The notes: generated from the letters alone by a model not told the origin. Shown: positions 1 to 11,950, numbered from the stretch's first letter. The stretch: 64,000 bases of DNA from Ilex aquifolium (GCA_951799425.1 OX637407.1:27153691-27217690), one strand, 5' to 3'. Program-made: numbers and translations.

Positions 1-207
1 TACACTAATGGAAACCATTCTACCTTTTTAGAGCCTGCTGATTCTTCTAATGTTTTTGAACCTGAGCAGTCAGATTTTTCTCAGGATGAAGAAGATAGGA
101 GCTTCCTGCTCCCATTATGCTTCCCAAGACTTGAAGATCCACCAGAAAATTCTTGCAATTTGGGATTCCCAGTTGAAGATCAAGCTGTTTGGTTGTGGTC
201 CTACTGA
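1..207 (+). CDS. Class I HD-Zip transcription factor, C-terminal part of last exon
   Basis: Frame 1 is open from the window edge to TGA at 205-207 and encodes the last 68 residues of a protein. It contains the acidic stretch EQSDFSQDEED (residues 27-37) and ends GFPVEDQAVWLWSY. The acidic run and the aromatic Trp-rich end (an AHA-type activation motif) are what I know from class I homeodomain-leucine zipper proteins of the ATHB1/HAT5 group. Those are nuclear factors that bind CAATNATTG-type sites. The homeodomain and zipper would lie upstream, outside the window, so the family call rests on the tail only. The stretch between the acidic run and the end looks a little shorter than in relatives I recall. 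No break is seen within it. Confidence 0.75.
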   Translation, partial: YTNGNHSTFLEPADSSNVFEPEQSDFSQDEEDRSFLLPLCFPRLEDPPENSCNLGFPVEDQAVWLWSY

Positions 208-217
208 GTTATTATTG

Positions 218-376
218 GCATTTAGGCTTTGGCACTGTAAAGTTGTTCCATTATGACCTAGATGTCACGGGTTCGAGTCGCAGAAACAACCTCTGCTTGT
301 AGGGGTAAGGATACGTACATCTAACCCTCCCAGATTCCACAATAACGAGAATCTCGTACACTATGTACGCCCTTAG
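218..376 (+). mobile_element. Au-like tRNA-derived SINE in the HD-Zip 3' UTR
   Basis: About 160 bp carry an A-box-like stretch (ggcactgtaaagttg, about 230-244) and a clear pol III B box (gggttcgagtc). A body follows with ggggtaaggatacgtaca and an end in gtacgccctt. This matches the layout of the widespread plant Au SINE (established knowledge). It starts about 10 bp after the HD-Zip stop codon, so it forms much of the 3' UTR. No target duplication is obvious. Confidence 0.7.
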
Positions 377-439
377 ACTTTTGCACTGCTCTGTAATGCA
401 GTTGTATGAGGTAGTCTCTTGTAATTAAAGTTAGAAGTC

Positions 440-445
440 AATAAA
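440..445 (+). promoter_or_regulatory. Possible poly(A) signal of the HD-Zip gene
   Basis: AATAAA lies about 235 bp after the stop codon and just downstream of the SINE, in T-rich sequence. The position is typical of a plant near-upstream element, so the SINE would be transcribed as part of the mRNA. Motif match only. Confidence 0.35.
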
Positions 446-2885
446 CCTTTATTCACACCCTTACTGTTGGTGTTGGTAATTTTGGCAATTGAAAGTGGAA
501 TCAATAGACTGTGAAGTTCAATGTGAAAAAGCTTGTTGCTAGTGCAAAACTTTCAGTATAGAGAACGGTGGGCTTGTGTTGGCCTATTAGGGAATGGTGA
601 ACCTCAAATCACTTTCTGAGATTAATAAATAATAATTGATCAAGAGCATGTGAAAATTTTGTCATATTGTATGCAAAGAAAAGTTGGCTGAAATGAGGGA
701 TTGTCACAATATGTGTGCTGCTGAAAACTCACTTACAGTATCAGACAATAGGGACAAAATGGTAATAAAAGTTGGACATGACGAGAGATTCATGCTATAT
801 TGTGGTATCACGGAACCGTGTTGAACAATACACAACGATTCAATAATGATGACTCAAATGAGTTGACCAAGTTGTTCGAAACACTTATTAGTCAACCATG
901 AGTCGAGCGAGATTCACTTTTAACTTGGAATGTGTATCGGTCTTGTAACAAAAGGTGTCATTTTGAATATCAAATTGTATCAATTTCTACCCATACTAGA
1001 ACAATGCACCCCCCCCCCCCCCCCCCCCCCCCCCCCTTTTTAGAGGACTATGGTGATAAAAGTTGTTGAATATTAAAACTTCTAGAAGAAACAGCAACAG
1101 GATTGATTGTGCATTTTCTATAAACAAAATGACAGCAGAATTTGAATCCCAACCAAGCAAGAGAAGAAAACTAGGGAGATACCCTGTGAAAGTCAAATTA
1201 TTCGAATGGTTAATTTCAACATGTTCTTCAATGGGCAATGACTTTAAGCTTAATGTGACCTCTTTAAGATGTTGACATTGTTGTCTTTTAATGTTTGAGA
1301 AAATTCAATGATGCATATGTCTACCCTTTTGAACTTCTTTATTTAGAATCACCTTACAAATGAATATCTTGGTGATGCAATTTGATTATATGTGGAAGTT
1401 AGTTATATATATATATATAGCTTTGAAGGAACCAACAGAGTGTCTACAAGTTTGTCATGGTTGAATTTTAAAAAAAAGGTGGGTTTGAACTTTGAAAAGA
1501 CAATAAATTAGTAGTCACCTAATCCAGTAAAATAAATATTTTACTATTAGACTGAGTAAAACATATATGAAATTCATTAACTCATACATATCGATCAAAG
1601 ACAATATCTCTATTATTTAATACACTTTCTCATATATATTTTTTTAAATAATTGTGGTGTTGTCCCTAATTCATTTTTCGTTAATTAGTGGCTCTAAAAC
1701 CAGTAACACATAAACAAATGTTACGAATGATAAAATATGCTAACTCAAAAGCGTTTACGCCTTTCCAAACCCATCAATTTTTTTAACAAGATTCAAAAAA
1801 AAATTGCTTTATCTATGAGAATTAATGAATTATTGACGATTCTTGAGCTTTGAAATAGTGTCGTGTTTTTGTTTAATAAATGATTGAATTGAAATGTGCT
1901 ATAAAAATATTACTGTTTTCATTTGTTCATATTTTATTAACGCTGACATATTTTATACAGTAATTAAGTCATAAATTTTAATATATTTCTCATAGTTGAA
2001 CTTAAAAAATTTTGGTGTGAAATTTACACCTAATTTATTCCTTATTAACGGAGATGTGGGAAATTATTTTTAATACCAATTGGTTATATTTTTTAATTAT
2101 GTTTTTGCCCCCACTAAAATAGAATCCTAGCTCCGCCCCTGAAACCAAGTATATAATGAAGATTACTAGATTCTCCTTACAGAAATTAGGAGGGAGTTTG
2201 TAGGAAAAAAAAAAAACATCATATATTGTTCCCCACACTAGGGTTCAATACCAATCGTAATAACTCGACCAAATTGTATGAGAAATTTTCTAATTTGGAA
2301 TTTCTCTTGTGGCTTTGCAATGCCTCACAGTAAATTAGAGAGAATTTATACATATATAGCACAACGACCTTTTCTAACTAGCGGGACATGTACATGGACC
2401 AGACATGCAAGCACCTTGTTAGTTGTTACACCCCTTCTTAGAGTCTCTTAGATTGTTGAATGACTCGACTTTCGACTTTCACCATTCACCCTAAAAGGCC
2501 CCACATCTCGCGTGGGACCTGCACAAGTTCGTGATCATATCGTAATATAACAATCTTATTTAAGTGACAAGCGCAAGTATTTAGTAGACTCCACATTAAT
2601 CTACTCACCTCACCATTTTTAAATTTTTTTTGAACTATTAGACAATTAGACTTTCGATTTTTATACCAAAATTGAGGACTAAAGTGAAGATGATGGATTT
2701 CAAAGGGATCAGGTGTTTGTCAATGATCACGAAACCATTGAAGAAGCCCATTTAATTGATGGATTTCAAAGGGATGAGATGTTTATCATGTGTTCACATC
2801 GGGTGGTTCTGATTTAAATGCTCACAATGTCGAGCAGTTATGGACCAGTAGAAGTCTGAGGCTATGGAGATGAGAAGAGTCAGCT
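446..2885. other. Intergenic, no gene recognised
   Basis: AT-rich spacer. It holds a 28-base C run at 1009-1036, a short (TA)n at about 1398-1418, and decayed repeat-like text around 2100-2150. It also has a repeated phrase gatggatttcaaagggat (about 2690-2780) and a short CCTCCTG tandem tract at about 2893-2920. I see no convincing coding sequence. Confidence 0.6.
1009..1036. repeat. Homopolymer C tract (28 bp)
   Basis: An uninterrupted run of 28 C followed by TTTTT. Its length is likely polymorphic and error-prone in sequencing. Confidence 0.9.
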
Positions 2886-2919
2886 GGAAGAGTCCTGCCT
2901 CCTGCCTCCTGCCTCCTGC

Positions 2920-3384
2920 CTACCACTCCAAAAGTTGATACATAGTCCCTACTACATGCCAATATTTATGGACAAAAAGTGCAGGCATGCCATCGGGGCC
3001 AGGGAATTTGGTTGGGTGCATTTGAGAAAGGGCTGACAATACCTCATTCGCCCTGAAGCATTGCACCTTGCCTTCCACTTTGCTTAAAATTGCATTTCCT
3101 CCTGACTGACACCAATCACCCTGCTCATTTCGCAATCTCTCTATTCGATTATTCCTCTTTCTCTGTGATGCCCAAGCATGGAAAAAGACCGAATTCCGAT
3201 CTCCTTCTCTGAGCCAATTAACTCGTGATCTTTGCCTCCAGTGAGTTTCCTCCTGATCTAGCAGTCCATCTAATTCAGCTCTGAGTACCTGTTGTTGTTG
3301 CTTAACATTTTCCGAAATTGATCCTTCTTGGAGACCTGCAAGCTTTTTCTTCAACTGCTCAATTTTGGAAGGGACAAATCCCAC
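2920..3384 (-). pseudogene. LINE ORF2 fragment between endonuclease and reverse transcriptase
   Basis: The minus strand reads 154 residues. WRQRSRVNWLREGDRNSVFF and then a HAWASQRKRNNRIERL stretch are the linker typical of plant L1-type LINE ORF2. Near the end HPTKFPGPDGMPALF and KYWHVVG are the first conserved reverse transcriptase block. The roughly 60 residues that normally separate KVEG-like sequence from the RT block are missing, with the reading frame kept. The C-terminal RT domain is absent. This is an internal remnant, not a functional gene. The same reading continues slightly upstream, to about 3430. Confidence 0.85.
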
Positions 3385-3430
3385 TTGTTCTCTTCCACCT
3401 TGATTCTCACTGTTCGTTAGGATCTCATTA

Positions 3431-5425
3431 AAATCTTAATCACCCGTGCATATCCAAGGTAAATCGCTCCTTGCTCTTATTGTACTTAAAGTCCAATAAG
3501 TTGTATAACGTTTACGGCTTCCAAAAAATTATTTTTTTATTCCATCTAGTTATTATAGGGCTGTTTCAAATTGGAGGCGTTAAAAGGTTGTTTCAAAATG
3601 TTTTATATTGGGCCAACTCTGTTCAAAACTGGGCGTACATGAATTTTGGAAAATATTATTCAACAAACAATATGTCATTGTAAACTACATAAGACTAAAA
3701 GTATCATTTACACCTTCGTTTGTTTGGAAAAAAATATTTTTGGAGGGTAGGTGTCTCCATTGCAATTTTGAAAGTTTATGGGTTTTGTTTGGAATTTTAT
3801 GAATCTTAAATTTTTAAAATTTGCTCCACTGAAAATTTTGTAAAATTTTATATTATATAAGTTAAGAGGGATTTTGTCATAAACTAAGGCTTAAAATTTT
3901 CATATATGACTCAACTTCGCTACACTTTCCTCTGTCTCTAGGGAGCTGTTTGGTAAAAGGGTATGAGGGGTTTGGTTAGATAGGTTTAGAAAAAATAGTC
4001 TAAAGAACCCCCAAACATGTGATAATATATTTGGGAAAAATAGTCCACCCCTTCTTGAACACTAACATATGATAATATGAACAACAATGTGCACGTTGAA
4101 TGCAATTCGGGCAAGTTGAGAAATAAACTTAACCTCCCTTATAAAAACCCCTAACTTAAGCTCAACTCAAACCTAATTTTAAATTTGAAATGTTCGAACA
4201 GAATCCTTATCGTATTTTAGATTTTTGAACTCGGATTATACAATTCGGGTTCAATTTAGGTTCCCCGAATTAACAAAGTATTCAACTTTCTAACCATTGC
4301 CTTCATTTTCTAAACTACTACACATATGATTATAATTCTAAAACAAAATCATTTACGCGGAAACAAAACCCGTCTTAGATTCTCCAACCTGATTTTCCAT
4401 CTCGAGCTCTACACCCTCATCAAGAGCACCATCTCCACTTTCTGATGCTCTAGTCTGATGCTTGATGACAAGAGCACCCAGCCAAGGTGCTAGCTTCAAC
4501 CACAATAGATCTCAAGTATTACATTAATAGATGTTTTGACTCACACAATGCCCACTGCCATGCAGAGGAAGCCTCCTAAACTAGTCTTGCCCCTATCTCA
4601 TTTTTATCTTTCTACTGCAACAACTAAAAAACTTTGGAGGAGAAGAAGAAAGGCCATGGTCAAAGTTTCTTATGCATTTGATGAATTTATGGAGCATCAA
4701 AACACACTCTTAAACGAAAAAAAAAAAACAATCAAGAGACAAAGGCACATGAACGAAATCATAAAAGACAAAAAAAATTGTTCGAAAAATCATACGATTA
4801 ACTCCGAGAATCAGAACATGCCTTAAAAACCACACGAGCATTTATGAACCTGAATTTGATAAGATGGTGTGGGGTGGGGTACGGGTTGGGTTAGAAAATC
4901 CGATATCTCAAATCTAGTATTGTCCAAAATTAGATCTGGTTGAGATACTTTTGTCATACCCAATGTGAATATTGAAAATTTTTGCCCAAATATTTAATTT
5001 TTCGTGTTGCATTCAAGTTGGCCAACCCAAGTTGCACACTTAATAATTTAGTATTGTCCACGGACTGGCTATAGAAACCAATCTAAAACATTTTTTTCCC
5101 AGCCATTTTTCAACATAAAACAATCATCCTTCATAGGCAAATATCCTCCCAAATTGGATCTAAGTTTGTAAAACATAATAAATAATAATATTTGGTGAGT
5201 GATGGCCTACATTAGTGACCTAAGATATAAGATGATTCCGTACATGTCAAAAGCATTTGAATGATACACTATGATTCATTAATAACAACAAATCTGCATC
5301 TGTTTATTAGATGACTTCGAATATATACAAGGCCGGCCCATACGGAAGGCCTTTAGGCCCCAACTAAATATGAAGTCTCAAATTTATAAATCTAAATAAT
5401 ATAGTCTATACCAAAAATTTAAACT
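3431..5425. other. Intergenic, no gene recognised
   Basis: AT-rich spacer. A 96-residue Lys-rich open frame at 4536-4826 (+) matches nothing I know and has no gene context. I see no clear element ends here. Confidence 0.5.
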
Positions 5426-5637
5426 TATAAAAATGTGAAAATTGGAAGTGAGTCTCCCTAGATGTACTTGTTTTAAGATAAGTCCTGCAAGAAAACTTAT
5501 AAGAGGTTAAGTCCATGTTTAAAATTATATGTAATGACTTAAGTCCACTTCTTTTTTTTTATCTCAAAAATGTCCTTCCTTGAAAGGAAATTAAATATTT
5601 TGAAAATTGTTATCTCTTAATTCAAGGTCAATTAAAA

Positions 5638-8600
5638 TCTATATAATAAAGTAGAGCGAAGTTTGAATCCAAAAGACAAAGAGAGGTCCAGATCGTTTTG
5701 AGACAAAACATAAACAAATCTAACGGACAACGTAATCCCAACATAAAAGACGGTTCAGATCGTTTTGATGATTATTGATCCGACGATTATAATTGATCCT
5801 TAAATTTCATTTCCAGCCCAATATTTAAAATATAGTTTGATTCTATTTCTAATTCTAAAGTTCTATCTCTCGCACGTCTCTATCTCTTACTCTCTCTTAT
5901 ATACCTCTCTCTCTCAGACTCCTCTCTCTATTGCACACAGATTCCGCCTAACAATTTCAAAGAGATCTCTCATTCTAGGACTCCGAAGGACTTATCTCAC
6001 GTGAAATACATCTCCCCCATACCATACGTACGTCTCTCTCTATCTCTCAAACTCTACTCTCCCATGTCTGTCTCTCAAGTGCCCAAGCCACCGCCCACCG
6101 CCTTTCTTTCCTCATCTGTCTCACACACTCACGCCCAACCTCTCTCTTTTTCCTCCTCTGCCTCACACTCATGCCCAAATCAAAAACCACTATAGACACG
6201 CAACAGCCAGCCCACGCCATAGACTCCGACAACACGTCAAATGTATCTCTCTCTTTCTCTCTCCTTCCCCTATCTCACTCTCCCATTCTCCATCACCGTA
6301 GACCCAAAACACAACCCCCTTCTCCATCTTTCCAGCCCCTGCGTACCACCTGTTCGATGAATTGTCAAGGCAATTTTATTGCATCCAATGCTTGAGGTAC
6401 AATCTAATTGGCAATACACGATTGTTGGGTTTAGCTTGATCATATATTGTCATTTCTCTTTGTAGCATTTATTGATTTGAAGATTGGCTTTTGTGTAAAT
6501 TATTATCATGATCCCTTTTCGTTGCCATTGTGGTGGTGTACTTGATTTATTAACTTTTTTTTTGGTGTTTTGCGGTTGTGGATGTATAGAAGAGGTTGAT
6601 AGTACATTTTGGGCTACTCTAAGCGGAGAATTGGTATGGTAGTTTTAAGTGTATTGGATCTGAATTGAATTGTTGAAGGATTAGAGTTTAATTCCTTTTG
6701 AACTTTGGTGTTTTTCAACGGACTCACTTCGTGAACTCTTAGTTGTCCTGTAAAAAAAAAAATTGGTTGCTACCATTTATTAAGTTTATTCATAACCTTG
6801 ATGCAAAATTTTTGTGAGAGTAAATTTGTAGCCTAAGCTTTATATTCTACTGTGTTACCTATGTGCAATGTGTTTTTTTTTAGTTTGTGATTAAAATTGT
6901 TGTGCAAAATTCAGTATTGGTATTTCTCTATGAATGTACTCAGGGTACACATGGTGATTAAACAAGGTGGTGTGGATGAAAGAATGCACTGTTAATATTT
7001 CTATATGATGGAATTTGATTTATTTGTAACTTGTGAATTCTATGTTCTATTGATTTTGCAAACCCGTTTCTTGAGATTGTGGTTGATAGAACTTAGTGCT
7101 GATTTTTCCAAAGTTCTTGATGCAGGTGACACTTGAAAGGTGGGTACAACACCCATTAGGAATTCAAAAGATCCATTTTCCATATTGGTGATCCTCAAAT
7201 CCCCATGTCTCTCCCAATTTAATCCCTAATGTCCTGCAAATATCCTCTATCCCCCTTTGTATCCTCTCTCCCTAATGGCATTTGTTTTATTGTTGAACAT
7301 CTCATGAATTTCGCCCAAGATTAGCATTTATTGAGTTTTTCTTTTTTGTTTTTTGAGTTTTTTAATATTGTGATAATGGGGGAAATATTTTTAGAATGCT
7401 TGGATACTTTTTATTTTGTTGGCATATTTTTAGAATCTGATATTGATGTTTTTTTGTTGGCATATTAGCAATCCCGTGTGGTTATGATTTATGTTAACAA
7501 CTATTGTTGTTGGAGATAAAGACACACCACATGTTCGATGAAAGTCCCCACTGTAATCGCCGTATTTTGTATGGGTGTTTGGGTTTTAAGGGTTTATTTT
7601 CATGTTTTATGTATCAATTCGAAGTTGTATGAGGACCTAAGGTTAAAAGAATTGAATAAGGAGTGGTTTGAAGGCAATGGTTGTCATGACATTGGTTGGG
7701 TTGATTGCTAATAAGGTTTCAATTTCAGCTTCCAGTTTTATGAATGCGTGGTTTTCTCTAATTACAATTCTGAGAACCTAGCATTTGATTCTATTTAAGA
7801 TGAAAGTCATGTAAATAAGTACATACTATTGGATTTCAAACCTTATTTCCTTTAGCATATATTTATGAACAAGCTTGAGCTCCAGCATACTTTCTTAGCT
7901 TTATACTGTTAATCTTACCAGAATTCTAGCTGAGAATGTATTTGTATTCCTATGCAAATATAAGTTTGTGGTTCTCTTTGTTATGAAAAGTAGGAGCATT
8001 TGGTGGTAAAGTAACTTACACTAGAATTATTCTTTTCGGAAGGTACACTAGAATTATTCACCATAAAGGAAACAAAGATTCACCAGGTATTCTTTGGATA
8101 TTTATTTGTGGTTCTATCTCTCTGCCTCTTCTATTTGTGATGTGAATTGTAATGTTGTACTCTTTACTTGCAGATGAATCATGTGGGTGGATATCCTTTT
8201 TTGATCGTTTCATTGTTAGTATTTTGTTTGAATGACCTTGACCCGAAAATTACCTTAAATTCATTTGTTTTATTTTTTTTATTACTAAACACTTCATATA
8301 AAAAATTCAATCTCATTGAACCAATTAATTATATGTTTATTTAGGTAGCTATGCAGCACTAGATCAATGCTTGCATTGATCCATAATTTGAATAGTCATC
8401 TTGTTTTTTAATCAAGGAAGTGATATTGGCAATGCTTGCATTATTATATGCGGGTTTGCCACTGGTTTTATTTGAATCAAATTGTTTTTTGTTTATCAAG
8501 AACTGAGATTTCGTCTTTTAATTGTTTAGTGCATCATCAGACTCCGTTTTATTTCTTATTCTTTCTCTAAAATCCAATCTAAATGTTGCTCTCTTTGGAA

Positions 8601-9161
8601 TTGTGGTTTTATTATCAAATTAGTAGGTTAATTATGCATATTGAGGTCACCCATATCTCTTTTCTATGTATCGAGGTGTGGGGCAAGAGGACTAATTGAG
8701 TCATGCATGAATACATGCTCATTGTTGAGGAGTTGGAGAAGACTGAAAATTTTTAAGCGGGGCTCATCCGTTGTCTATGTGAGTTTATTATGTCTTTTTT
8801 TATGGTTATTTTGCTTTTCTTTATGATATATTTCTAGCTTTGGAACTGACATAAAACATAAATGTCAAAAAATGTGCATTTAGTAATTTTTTTAGTTGTA
8901 TGTTTTAAAGGAATCATTAAGTGATCACACAAGTGCTCATTGTTGTAGGCACTCAATAAAAGACATTTTTTTTGTATCTTTTTTCTGAACTTTAGAGGGA
9001 AAAATAATTAAAAATAATTGTGGGCTCATATTGGGTGACAATTTTCATTAGTGTTTTTTTTATTGACGATTTTTTTGTGTTATACAATGCCTTTGAGAAT
9101 GGATAATTGTTTGCAATTTTTTGTTTGTTACATAGTGCCTTTAGGCACGGGCAATTGCTAG
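5638..9161 (+). mobile_element. Non-autonomous Helitron (3,524 bp) with exact ends
   Basis: It starts TCTATATAATAAAGTAG at 5638 and ends CTAG at 9161. A hairpin gtgcct-tt-aggcac lies at 9135-9148, 9 nt before the CTAG. It sits between A and T (attaaaa / tatgtc), as Helitrons do, with no target duplication. The related MULE copy at 12716 reads attaaaatatgcc without interruption at 12919-12930, which proves both ends. I see no Rep/helicase coding sequence. The interior contains a pyrimidine-rich stretch (5870-6350) and AT-rich sequence. A degenerate second terminus-like phrase lies just upstream of the true 3' end (about 9088-9110). Confidence 0.93.
9135..9161 (+). other. Helitron 3' hairpin and CTAG terminus
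   Basis: A 6-bp stem with a TT loop is followed by gggcaattg and CTAG, then the host T. This is the rolling-circle termination signature. Confidence 0.9.
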
Positions 9162-9398
9162 TATGTCAATAAAATCTCCATCATAAATTTAAAATTCATG
9201 TTAGTCAAACTCTTAACTTATATATGGATATAGATAGATATGAGAGAGAAAAAATTTTAATGTTAGTCAAACTTCTAAGATTTAGGAGTTTTTAATTTTT
9301 AGTTTTATTTCACTTCTAAAGGGAATGGATAGTATGGTAAAATTGACAAAAAACGGACTTCATAACAAATAAGTTTCTTTGACGGACTTAAGTCCTAA

Positions 9399-10327
9399 GA
9401 GCATCTCCAACCATGACTCAAATTTAGACTCAAATTTGAGTCTAAATTTGAGTAAAAAGCTTGATTTAGTATAGAGTACTCCAATGGGCAAACTCAAATA
9501 TCTATTCAAATTTTTTAAAAAATTCCCTTATTATCCCAAAACTCATTTTTTTTGTGTTATTCAAATTATAATATTTGATAAAATAAATGAAACTTTCATC
9601 TCTCCACAAATGAATAATTCAAAAAAATAAATAAATAAGTATATAACACTACATGAAAATAAAGAAACCACCCAGGAATTCTAAGATTATTCTAATCCCT
9701 TATTATTTTTTATAAATCCAAATAAAGAAAAAAAAAATAGTTAACATGGGCATGGTCTGAAGAACACAAAAACATACGTTTTTAACAAAAATGGAAGATT
9801 GAAGAAATAAAATGACAAATTTTCTAAATTTGTGGGTACCGAAAACTTAAAATTTTAGGAAGAATCGGTGGTCTGAAATTGTACTACCGATGGTGTTTAA
9901 CTCGAAAAAATCAAAGAAAAATATGATGGGTAGGCTTAGGGTTTATATAGTATGAAAGATGGGTGAGATTAGAGTTTTGAAAAATACAAGAAATTAAGAA
10001 GATGGAAGATGAAAAACAAAAAACTTACCTATAGGCCTTCAAATGATTTGTGAAAACTTCGGTGGTGGTCGGCGATGGAAGCAATGTAGTAGAGAAAGGT
10101 AAGAAGAGGCAGAGAACAAGTAGTCAAAGAAGTCTTTTAGTTTTGGATATGTTAAAAAGTTACCGTTAGAAATTTGGTATAGAATTTGAGTCTGCTTCAA
10201 TTTGGGTCCAGAATAAGTTCTGCCTTGATTTGATATAGGTTTGAGTCCAAGGTTAGAGAAGCTTTTTAGGCCATTTTGACTCAAATTTAAATTTGAGTCT
10301 ACATTTGAGTCAAGGTTGGAGATGCTC
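9399..10327. mobile_element. Tourist-like (PIF/Harbinger) MITE nested in MULE copy 1
   Basis: Terminal inverted repeats begin GAGCATCTCCAACC and match over about 25 bp with one mismatch. They are flanked by TAA at 9396-9398 and 10328-10330. The 929-bp interior includes an 81-residue minus-strand open frame (10039-10284) that I do not recognise and do not regard as a gene. Relative MULE copy 2 carries the empty site (AAA at 13661-13663). Confidence 0.88.
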
Positions 10328-10375
10328 TAACAAGTCCATATAGGGGGACCGACCTCCAAATTTCCCTATAAAAAT

Positions 10376-11290
10376 TGAGTCCAACAAAAAAACTTAGTTA
10401 AATTATTTGGGTCCAAAAGTCTAGCCCAATGACACACAAAATTAAATTTGACAAAAAAATAATAAGGTTGAAAATGTACAAAAAATAGCGTACATTAGAC
10501 ATCACTAATCTCTCTCTCACACACACGTGTTTTCCTTTTAGCTATATTTTTGTCCTTGTGTAAAATTAAAACACAAATTAAACTATTTATTTTCATCATC
10601 TCTTCCTTTTAATCCTGCTTTATATTTTTTTTTATCTATTACGAGTACAATACTTTTTTAAATAATTAAAGACATAAAACATTAATCTACTCGACGGTGA
10701 GGAACTCGCAGAGACTATGATTTTTTCAAGATGTGTAAACACTTTGATCTTTTGAATGAGAGGAGCCATAGTAGGGCCAACCTTAAGACTGTAAGGACCC
10801 CAATTAATTTTTAGTCCTTAGTTGAGCTTCATCTGAGTTCATTTTGAATGGACTAAGTTTAAGGCTCAATGTATTTCATAATTCTAGGTAAAGTCTTATA
10901 GAAAACTCTAAAATATAACAATATTTTTATAAGTCTATGTAAAATTTTATAGAAAGTCCTAAAATGTAACAAAACCTTCTAAAAAAATCTAAAAGTAATG
11001 ACTTCTAGCATTATAACTAACACTATTTCTCAAATTCCTTTCACACTTTTTCCTCCACTCTCACCGCCTCTCTCCAAATCTTTATCTCCCCCTCATTCTA
11101 ATTGTATTTCTCTCTCTTTGTCCATATCTCTAACTATTTTGTTCTCTCTTTAAGACTCCAATTAATTTATTCATGTGTAAGACCCCGACTTCAAAATTGC
11201 ACCCAATTGATTGTTCGGTCTCATCCGATCACAAAACCACTAAAATATTGAAACTAAACCACACTGAAATTCTCTGTAAAATGTGGATAA
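10376..11290. other. Intergenic, decayed repeats
   Basis: AT-rich with pyrimidine-rich patches and phrases such as gtccaaaagtctagcccaatg that look like old repeat sequence. No gene or clean element ends are seen. Confidence 0.5.
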
Positions 11291-11300
11291 ACTTGTCAAA

Positions 11301-11384
11301 CAGGTGCAGAATTTGAAGCGCTCTCTCACACACGATTTAAATTATGCACCTGCGATTTAACCAACGCTTCAAATTCTGCACCTG
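11301..11384. repeat. Perfect 20-bp inverted repeat (hairpin), 44-nt loop
   Basis: caggtgcagaatttgaagcg at 11301-11320 is exactly complementary to 11365-11384. The loop itself contains gcacctgcgattt, a partial third copy. It would form a strong stem in DNA or RNA. It lies about 90 bp downstream of the end of the minus-strand hypothetical ORF. Confidence 0.85.
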
Positions 11385-11476
11385 CTTCACAAAGGTTCAG
11401 GTCCTGAAATGAGCAACTTAGCAACTTAGTTCTATGGGTACTGTGAAGGTTGCACAACAACTCTACCATAACAGTT

Positions 11477-11950
11477 TCAATCTTCTCCCTTCTCCCCACC
11501 TAGAGCTCTCTCTAGGTCTTCAATCTGCTTGACAAGTTTCCCCGCAGCACCATGGATTTTCCACGCATCAACCTTCCACTTTCCATAGCAATCATTCCTT
11601 AAAGATTTCAGCCAGTCTTCGATATGTGTCAATGGGACATACGCACATTTCCTAACCCATTCCAAAATTGCTTTCTTAATAGACTTATATTTCAGCTCTC
11701 TCTCCAAAGTATCCATGTAGACTAAGTCTTCGACCAACTTATATTGTTTGAACAACTTTGTTTCAAAGTCAGCCACCTCAAAGCCCAATGCCCTATACAT
11801 TAAGTCTCTGGCATTGCAACCACCAACATATACAGTAGGTAGTATTGTACAATAGGCAACAACTTCTTTCGCACTCATCTCTATAGTTAATCTTCGGTTT
11901 TTAAACCAGTCAGAAACTCTGGCAAAAGACTTTATTGTTGCAATTGATAA
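11477..11950 (-). CDS. Hypothetical protein fragment, unrecognised
   Basis: An ATG-initiated frame runs 11878 to 11477 (133 aa). The same frame is open upstream to about 11950, adding SFARVSDWFKNRRLTIE before the Met. A tttttacag acceptor-like sequence at about 11958 suggests this may be the last exon of a longer gene. The product is basic and helical in composition with several Trp and Tyr (KWKVDAWKIHGAAGKL) and a charged tail ending LERALGGEKGED. Composition is protein-like, unlike shadow ORFs, but I recognise no family. It could be a host gene relic or a captured fragment in a transposon. Confidence 0.35.
   Translation of the reverse strand, partial: LSIATIKSFARVSDWFKNRRLTIEMSAKEVVAYCTILPTVYVGGCNARDLMYRALGFEVADFETKLFKQYKLVEDLVYMDTLERELKYKSIKKAILEWVRKCAYVPLTHIEDWLKSLRNDCYGKWKVDAWKIHGAAGKLVKQIEDLERALGGEKGED

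Larger units (their letters stand above)
5435..10366. mobile_element. Mutator-like element copy 1, carrying a nested Helitron and Tourist-like element
   Basis: The ends are gtgaaaattggaagtgag at 5435 and the inverted gggaaatttggaggtcgg reading back from 10366, an imperfect inverted repeat of about 55 bp. They are flanked by a perfect 9-bp direct repeat TATAAAAAT (5426-5434 and 10367-10375), the Mutator superfamily hallmark. Removing the two nested insertions leaves about 476 bp without coding capacity. Copy 2 at 12716-13699 is a close relative. Non-autonomous. Confidence 0.88.

Noticed and set aside
255..300. tRNA gene suggested by gggttcgagtc
   Set aside because: Only the B box is tRNA-like. 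No cloverleaf can be formed, and the surrounding text is Au SINE.
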